17,428 nucleotides of DNA from an uncultured Acetatifactor sp. (GTDB lineage Bacteria > Bacillota > Clostridia > Lachnospirales > Lachnospiraceae): assembly GCA_910577185.1 (NCBI GenBank), contig CAJTLR010000075.1, forward strand, positions 1 to 17,428. The letters run 5' to 3'. The notes below the pieces were generated by a model that saw nothing but the letters and a program-made list of their open reading frames with translations, was not told where the DNA came from and did not search any database. The position numbers were made by a program, and so were the translations under genes. Below, piece by piece: positions 15,240 through 17,428 of the stretch; positions within the stretch are counted from its first letter, which is position 1, and the number at the start of each line of letters is the position of its first letter.

Positions 15240-15605
15240 ATGACTGTAAAAAAGTACAAATACATACTAAATTACGGAATCGCAAAGGAGTTCAATTTGC
15301 TAATAGTGCCGGCAACATTAACTGCAAATGTTAATGAATGGACACAAAAACTATTGACAGAAATTGCGTTAATGTTTGTAACGCAATTTGCAGATGATAA
15401 CAAAAAAGTGGAAGCTGTTATATCAGTATTTTCGGAAGACAATATGGTTTGTAAAGAAACACTAGAGTTAGATTGCGGACCTAAATCGTTAAATGAAGTC
15501 CGAGAAAGCATTGAAGAACTGATATTGAAAATCAAGGAAAAATTGATTGCAGATGTGGTTTCTTCGATTGAGTTTCGGAGCATGAAAATTTTGAATGACG
15601 AGTGA
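15240..15605 (+). CDS. Orphan hypothetical protein, 121 residues, in the AT-rich segment
   Basis: A complete gene with a very strong ribosome binding site (AAAGGAGG, seven bases before the ATG) and a strong terminator 16 bases after its stop, so it is a self-contained transcription unit. The protein alternates strand-like stretches (YKYILNYGIA, FNLLIVPATLTANV, VEAVISVF) with helical ones (NEWTQKLLTEIALMFVTQF, and NEVRESIEELILKIKEKL at about 84-101). It has no signal peptide or membrane span, and two cysteines. I do not recognise a family. Codons are strongly AT-biased, unlike all genes before 14815 but like the transposase after it, so it probably arrived with that segment. It may be cargo of a mobile element, or a resident of an older island. 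Confidence 0.65.
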   Translation: MTVKKYKYILNYGIAKEFNLLIVPATLTANVNEWTQKLLTEIALMFVTQFADDNKKVEAVISVFSEDNMVCKETLELDCGPKSLNEVRESIEELILKIKEKLIADVVSSIEFRSMKILNDE

Positions 15606-15620
15606 AATTGAACTATATGG

Positions 15621-15667
15621 CAACAAGGGAAGTTCCCCAAAAGAAACTTTCCTTGTTGTTTCTTTTT
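15621..15667 (+). terminator. Strong Rho-independent terminator after the orphan gene
   Basis: A 14-base left arm starting CAACAAGG (15621-15634) pairs with 15645-15658, with one G-T wobble and a ten-base loop, followed by TTTCTTTTT. It ends the orphan gene and also shields the transposase gene, which starts 22 bases further on, from outside transcription. Confidence 0.9.
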
Positions 15668-15689
15668 ATCAAAGAAAGGAATACTGAAT

Positions 15690-17009
15690 ATGAACACTAA
15701 AAATACTCCAAACGTTATAAAAAATGAATTAAGAGACGCTATCAAACAGACAATCGAAAATGAAAACCGTGAGTTTGGAGAACAGGAGTGTAGTTTCTCC
15801 CGCAATCGTATTTTAACAGCAGAAAAAATGGTTAATTTGTTGTTGTCTATGCAAGGTGGAAGTCTTGACAAAGAACTCTATGAAGCCGGAATTAATGTCA
15901 CAAAATCCGCCTTTGTACAACAGCGTGATAAGATTTCATATACAATATTTGAAGATATTTTAGAATACTTTAATGCTTTGCATCAAGATATGGTGAAGTA
16001 TAAAGGCTACCGTGTTCTTGCCGTAGATGGCAGTGCTGTCAATATGGCGAGAAACCCAAAATCATCAAGTTTTATGCAACATGCAGGAACTCCAAAGGGT
16101 TATAATCAGCTTCATATCAACCCATTGTATGATGTCCTAAATAAAACATATATTCACTGTCACATTCAGCCGCAACCACAACAAGATGAAATCGGAGCTT
16201 TGCTTTTTTTGCTGAATTGGTATGATTATAAAGAAAAAACAATAATTACCGGTGATCGCGGATACGAATCCTACAACCTATTGGCACATTTATTGGAGAA
16301 ACCAAATATTGATTTTCTTATTAGAGTGAAGCAAGACAGGTCAGCTATGAGAGAAATACGCAAGCTTCCAATGAAAGAATTAGACACTAAAATATCTTTT
16401 ACCATTACCACCACTCAAACCAATAGTGATAAAGCGAACGATTATATCTTTTTGCAGACTCGAAAAAATGAAAGCCGACTATACAGCACAAAAACTAAAA
16501 GTGGAAGATGGGATTTTCCAAGTCCTTACCATATGTCGTTTCGTGTTGTACGATTTATGCTGGATACTGGCGAATATGAAACTTTAGCAACAAGTCTTCC
16601 AAATAGTTTTACACTGTCTGAAATCAAAGAATTATACCATTCCCGTTGGGGTATTGAAACTGCTTTCCGTGAACTCAAGTACAGTTTAGGTCTGATAAAC
16701 CTTCATGGAAAGAAAGATGAATTTGTAAAACAAGAAATCTATGCGGCAATGATTATGTCAAATTTTTCTTCACGCATTGCGAATCAAGTTATAATAGAAA
16801 ATAAAAAATCAAACATACATACTTATAAAGTCAATATGCAAATGGCAATTTATCTTTGCAAAAAGTTTTACAGAACTAACAAGGGAAATGGGAAGCAACT
16901 TATGCGTGATATTGCAAAGTATACCGAACCCGTCCGCCCTAACCGTAAAGACGAGCGGAACATAAAAGCAAAATCATTTGTCGGATTTACCTATAGGGTT
17001 TCTGCATAA
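15690..17009 (+). CDS. IS4-family DDE transposase, intact
   Basis: A 439-residue transposase. The catalytic triad is visible: Asp113 (LAVDGS), Asp189 (IITGDRGYES) and Glu323 in the IS4 signature Y-x2-R-x3-E-x6-K (Tyr316, Arg319, Glu323, Lys330). A helical N-terminal DNA-binding part (1-100) and a long beta insertion between the second Asp and the Glu (about 205-305) fit IS4 members. AAAGGAAT lies upstream of the ATG at moderate spacing. The frame is open throughout, so the enzyme may be active. It is flanked by strong hairpins on both sides (15621-15658, 17016-17043). Confidence 0.93.
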   Translation: MNTKNTPNVIKNELRDAIKQTIENENREFGEQECSFSRNRILTAEKMVNLLLSMQGGSLDKELYEAGINVTKSAFVQQRDKISYTIFEDILEYFNALHQDMVKYKGYRVLAVDGSAVNMARNPKSSSFMQHAGTPKGYNQLHINPLYDVLNKTYIHCHIQPQPQQDEIGALLFLLNWYDYKEKTIITGDRGYESYNLLAHLLEKPNIDFLIRVKQDRSAMREIRKLPMKELDTKISFTITTTQTNSDKANDYIFLQTRKNESRLYSTKTKSGRWDFPSPYHMSFRVVRFMLDTGEYETLATSLPNSFTLSEIKELYHSRWGIETAFRELKYSLGLINLHGKKDEFVKQEIYAAMIMSNFSSRIANQVIIENKKSNIHTYKVNMQMAIYLCKKFYRTNKGNGKQLMRDIAKYTEPVRPNRKDERNIKAKSFVGFTYRVSA

Positions 17010-17015
17010 CAGTAG

Positions 17016-17043
17016 TAAGGGCGGAAAAAAGTTTCCGCCCTTA
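17016..17043. terminator. Hairpin closing the transposase gene
   Basis: TAAGGGCGGAAA (17016-17027) pairs perfectly with TTTCCGCCCTTA (17032-17043) around AAAG. It is GC-rich within AT-rich sequence. On the plus strand only TATAT follows; the run of A just inside the loop is not a classic tail, but a 12-base-pair stem seven bases past the stop most likely ends transcription. Confidence 0.7.
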
Positions 17044-17428
17044 TATATCGTATTTACTCTGATTGGTTGTATATATTCATTTTGAATTATAATTACTAAT
17101 TTGCAAAATCACTAAAATGATATTGCAAAAAATACTTAAAATGATGTTATTTAAGCCAGCTTTCTTTTATTTAGGAAATTTGTGTAAAAAACTATTAATA
17201 ACAGCAGATTTTAGAGAATACAAATAAATTAAAAGTAGGCAATAACCTATATTTTGATAAAATTTTCTTAAAATATAAATAAAGCATTTAAGATATTAAT
17301 TTCTTTTAAATCAAATATGGATTTATAAAAATTTTATATGCAAATCAAATGAAAGTCGCTATTTCGTTATAAAAATAACTTATTTTCATTTTTATAATTC
17401 AATAAAACTTAAAAAAGTTCAAGAATCG
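17044..17428. other. Gene-free, very AT-rich tail with short repeats
   Basis: No reading frame or ribosome binding site worth reporting. It contains a tandem pair of imperfect repeats starting TTGCAAAA at 17101 and 17123, both continuing to AAAATGAT, and inverted repeats AAATGAAA/TTTCATTT (17347-17354, 17384-17391) enclosing GTTAT-AAAA-ATAAC (17366-17379). It may be part of an island or plasmid-derived segment, or a regulatory region for a gene beyond the edge. Confidence 0.5.

Larger units (their letters stand above)
15606..17100 (+). mobile_element. IS4-family insertion sequence, ends not resolved
   Basis: The transposase implies an element of about 1.4-1.6 kb, but I could not find convincing terminal inverted repeats or a target duplication by eye in the 80 bases before the gene or the 90 bases after it. 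The limits given are approximate. The left end could also lie further out, so that the 121-residue gene is inside the element. Confidence 0.5.

Noticed and set aside
15194..17070. Weak similarity of 15194-15210 to the reverse complement of 17050-17067 as possible IS ends
   Set aside because: Only about nine matching bases within AT-rich sequence and not at clear element borders.
15136..17265. GATAAAATTT at 15136-15145 and 17256-17265 as possible direct repeats flanking the segment
   Set aside because: Ten A/T-rich bases recur easily by chance in such sequence, and the flanks do not extend convincingly.

Overview
The window looks like chromosome from an anaerobic Gram-positive bacterium of the Clostridia, most likely Lachnospiraceae. 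The signs are moderate GC, strong GGAGG ribosome binding sites, near-consensus sigma-A promoters, a pyrophosphate-type phosphofructokinase, a DUF1015 protein, and several proteins that resemble Lachnospiraceae families. No ribosomal RNA or marker gene is present, so the family-level placement is inference.

Layout. Positions 1-7361 are transcribed almost entirely leftward (minus strand): a gene start cut by the left edge, a GNAT acetyltransferase, a 44-residue membrane peptide translationally coupled to a membrane-anchored alpha/beta hydrolase, a tocopherol-cyclase-like protein behind an FAD/Rieske oxidoreductase, a two-domain APH/protein-kinase-like protein, and a polysaccharide deacetylase. 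A short plus-strand AraC regulator (7751-8293) follows and converges, over a very strong shared hairpin, on a second leftward block: PPi-dependent phosphofructokinase, MscS channel, glycogen branching enzyme and a DUF1015 (SerK-like) protein. DUF1015, glgB and the channel probably form one transcript. At 14404-14531 transcription diverges, with overlapping -35 boxes, toward a small acidic protein of 94 residues.

From about 14990 the composition changes abruptly to very AT-rich. A cluster of small hairpins (14833-14988) sits at the border. Beyond it are a 121-residue orphan gene with repeats in front and a textbook terminator behind, an intact IS4-type DDE transposase closed by a second strong hairpin, and about 380 bases of gene-free AT-rich sequence with repeats up to the window end. 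This segment looks horizontally acquired; its right end lies outside the window.

Genes and function. The central block contains core carbon metabolism (glycogen branching, PPi-linked glycolysis) plus osmotic protection. The left block is accessory: cell-wall deacetylation, small-molecule kinases, an esterase and a redox enzyme. The points most worth following are the coupled peptide/hydrolase operon, the APH-kinase fusion, the AraC protein with an apparently collapsed ligand domain, the repeat-bearing regulatory regions around 7362-7750, and the orphan gene plus hairpin cluster at the AT-rich border. I found no CRISPR array, tRNA or recognisable defence system.
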